Source: Rubrobacter sp. (GTDB taxonomy: Bacteria > Actinomycetota > Rubrobacteria > Rubrobacterales > Rubrobacteraceae). Taken from it: a DNA stretch of 13,962 nucleotides. This document shows, piece by piece, positions 13,130-13,962 of the stretch (the first letter of the stretch is position 1; each line of letters starts with the position of its first letter). Location of the stretch: contig JAFAPF010000537.1 in assembly GCA_019247245.1 (NCBI GenBank), positions 1-13,962 on the forward strand, given 5' to 3'. The position numbers and the translations under genes are program-made. A model generated the notes under the pieces. The model was not told the origin of the DNA. It searched no databases and saw only the letters and a list, made by a program, of their open reading frames with translations.

Positions 13130-13962
13130 ATGGCAGTTACCAGCGCCAGCTACAGTGTGACCCTTAGGGTCGAGTACCCAAACCGGACAGGATCCTTGGG
13201 GAACATTCTTTCGGCCATCGGCCAGGCGGAGGGTGACGTCGGAGCAGTGGACATTGTCCGACAGGGGGAGTACAGCGTCCGCGACATCACTGTGAACGCC
13301 CGCGACTCTGAGCACGGCCGCCAGATAGCTGATGCAATCGACGCGCTCCCGGAAATTCGGGTCTTGAACTTCTCCGACAGAACCTTTCTTGCCCATCTGG
13401 GAGGCAAGATAGAGGTGAAGCCTAAGATGTCGGTGAAAACCCGGGATGCTCTCTCCATGGCCTACACACCGGGGGTCGCGCGTGTCTCCCAGGCAATAGC
13501 CGATGATCCTAAACAGGCCTTCAACCTCACCGTAAAGCGCAACACTATCGCGGTGGTCTCGGATGGGACAGCAGTCCTAGGGCTTGGGGATATAGGGCCT
13601 GAGGCGGCGATGCCGGTGATGGAGGGTAAAGCGATGCTCTTCAAGGAGTTCGCAGACGTGGACGCCTATCCGATCTGTCTAGACACCACGGATACCGAAG
13701 AGATCATAGCCACGATAAAGAACATAGCCCCAGGCTTTGGAGGTATAAATTTAGAAGACATCTCGTCCCCTAGGTGCTTCGAGATCGAAGAGCGGCTCCA
13801 AGAGGAGCTAGATATCCCAGTCTTTCACGATGACCAGCATGGCACGGCGGTCGTGGTTTTGGCGGCGTTAATTAACTCCTTGAAGATCGTGGGCAAGGAG
13901 ATGAAAGACGTCAAGGTGGTAATCAACGGGGTTGGAGCGTCGGGCAGCGCATGTGCAAAGAT
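13130..13962 (+). CDS. NAD(P)-dependent malic enzyme with N-terminal ACT domain (3' end beyond window)
   Basis: It decarboxylates malate to pyruvate with NAD(P)+, feeding C4 acids into pyruvate. The 277 visible codons begin with an ACT domain (about 8-82: SVTLRVEYPNRTGSLGNIL), a ligand-binding module that may give allosteric control. The malic enzyme N-domain follows: AYTPGVARV (catalytic Tyr), SDGTAVLGLGDIGPEAAMPV, EGKAMLFK (catalytic Lys region), ISSPRCFEIEERL and PVFHDDQHGTAVV (metal-binding acids). The Rossmann NAD site starts at VVINGVGASGSA at the window edge. The ATG at 13130 has AGAGGAGG 11 bases upstream and a second GGAGG 3 bases away. The family is about 470 residues, so roughly 40% is missing. 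Minus-strand ORFs over this gene are shadows. It is divergent from TauE. Confidence 0.93.
   Translation, partial: MAVTSASYSVTLRVEYPNRTGSLGNILSAIGQAEGDVGAVDIVRQGEYSVRDITVNARDSEHGRQIADAIDALPEIRVLNFSDRTFLAHLGGKIEVKPKMSVKTRDALSMAYTPGVARVSQAIADDPKQAFNLTVKRNTIAVVSDGTAVLGLGDIGPEAAMPVMEGKAMLFKEFADVDAYPICLDTTDTEEIIATIKNIAPGFGGINLEDISSPRCFEIEERLQEELDIPVFHDDQHGTAVVVLAALINSLKIVGKEMKDVKVVINGVGASGSACAK

Noticed and set aside
12746..13396. 216-codon minus-strand ORF as a real gene
   Set aside because: Its first half is antisense to the ACT domain of malic enzyme and the rest is unrecognised; kept only as an open question.
1..13962. tRNA, rRNA, CRISPR array or intact insertion sequence
   Set aside because: No tRNA T-loop or cloverleaf, no regularly spaced repeats with unique spacers, and no recognisable transposase were found.

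Overview
The window most likely comes from an actinomycete of the Rubrobacter group (Rubrobacterales). The clues are a GH63 hydrolase of the mannosylglycerate/glucosylglycerate type (characterised members include Thermus, Rubrobacter and Mycobacterium enzymes), a PRC-barrel stress protein behind a sigma-B-like promoter, a tiny LPKSG-anchored surface protein and an ACT-domain malic enzyme. Base composition is uneven: much of positions 1-7300 is moderately GC-rich, while the GH65/beta-phosphoglucomutase/TauE block (about 7850-12320) is clearly GC-richer. This assignment rests on recalled family features, not on a database search.

Layout. Positions 1-2275, minus strand: a truncated GT-C membrane glycosyltransferase, a SEDS (RodA/FtsW) peptidoglycan polymerase broken by a one-base frameshift, and a 78-residue sortase-type surface protein followed by a strong hairpin. 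Positions 2276-2798 hold no gene but carry several two-copy tandem repeats. Positions 2799-3496, plus strand: a small conserved membrane protein, also broken by an apparent one-base deletion. Positions 3585-5682, minus strand: a two-gene operon, GH63 hydrolase then glucose 1-dehydrogenase; the dehydrogenase appears to start at AUC. Positions 5683-6287 are intergenic with repeats and a hairpin. Positions 6288-7319, minus strand: PRC-barrel protein with a long acidic, probably disordered tail. Positions 7320-7840 are intergenic and contain its promoter. Positions 7841-10974, minus strand: beta-phosphoglucomutase overlapping a GH65 disaccharide phosphorylase by ATGA. Positions 11544-12320, minus strand: TauE/SafE permease, whose TTG start overlaps the stop of a possible 72-codon leader ORF. 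From 13130, plus strand: an ACT-malic enzyme cut by the window end.

How it may fit together. The two sugar modules can be read as turnover of compatible solutes. GH63 would split glucosyl- or mannosylglycerate and the adjacent dehydrogenase would oxidise the freed hexose. GH65 would phosphorolyse an alpha-glucoside such as trehalose or maltose to beta-glucose 1-phosphate, which the mutase converts to glucose 6-phosphate. A stress-type PRC-barrel gene lies between them. No tRNA, rRNA, CRISPR array, intact insertion sequence or phage gene was seen. The most unusual signals are the AUC start, two one-base frameshifts, the recurrent exactly-two-copy tandem duplications, a dispersed 18-bp element and the mini surface protein.
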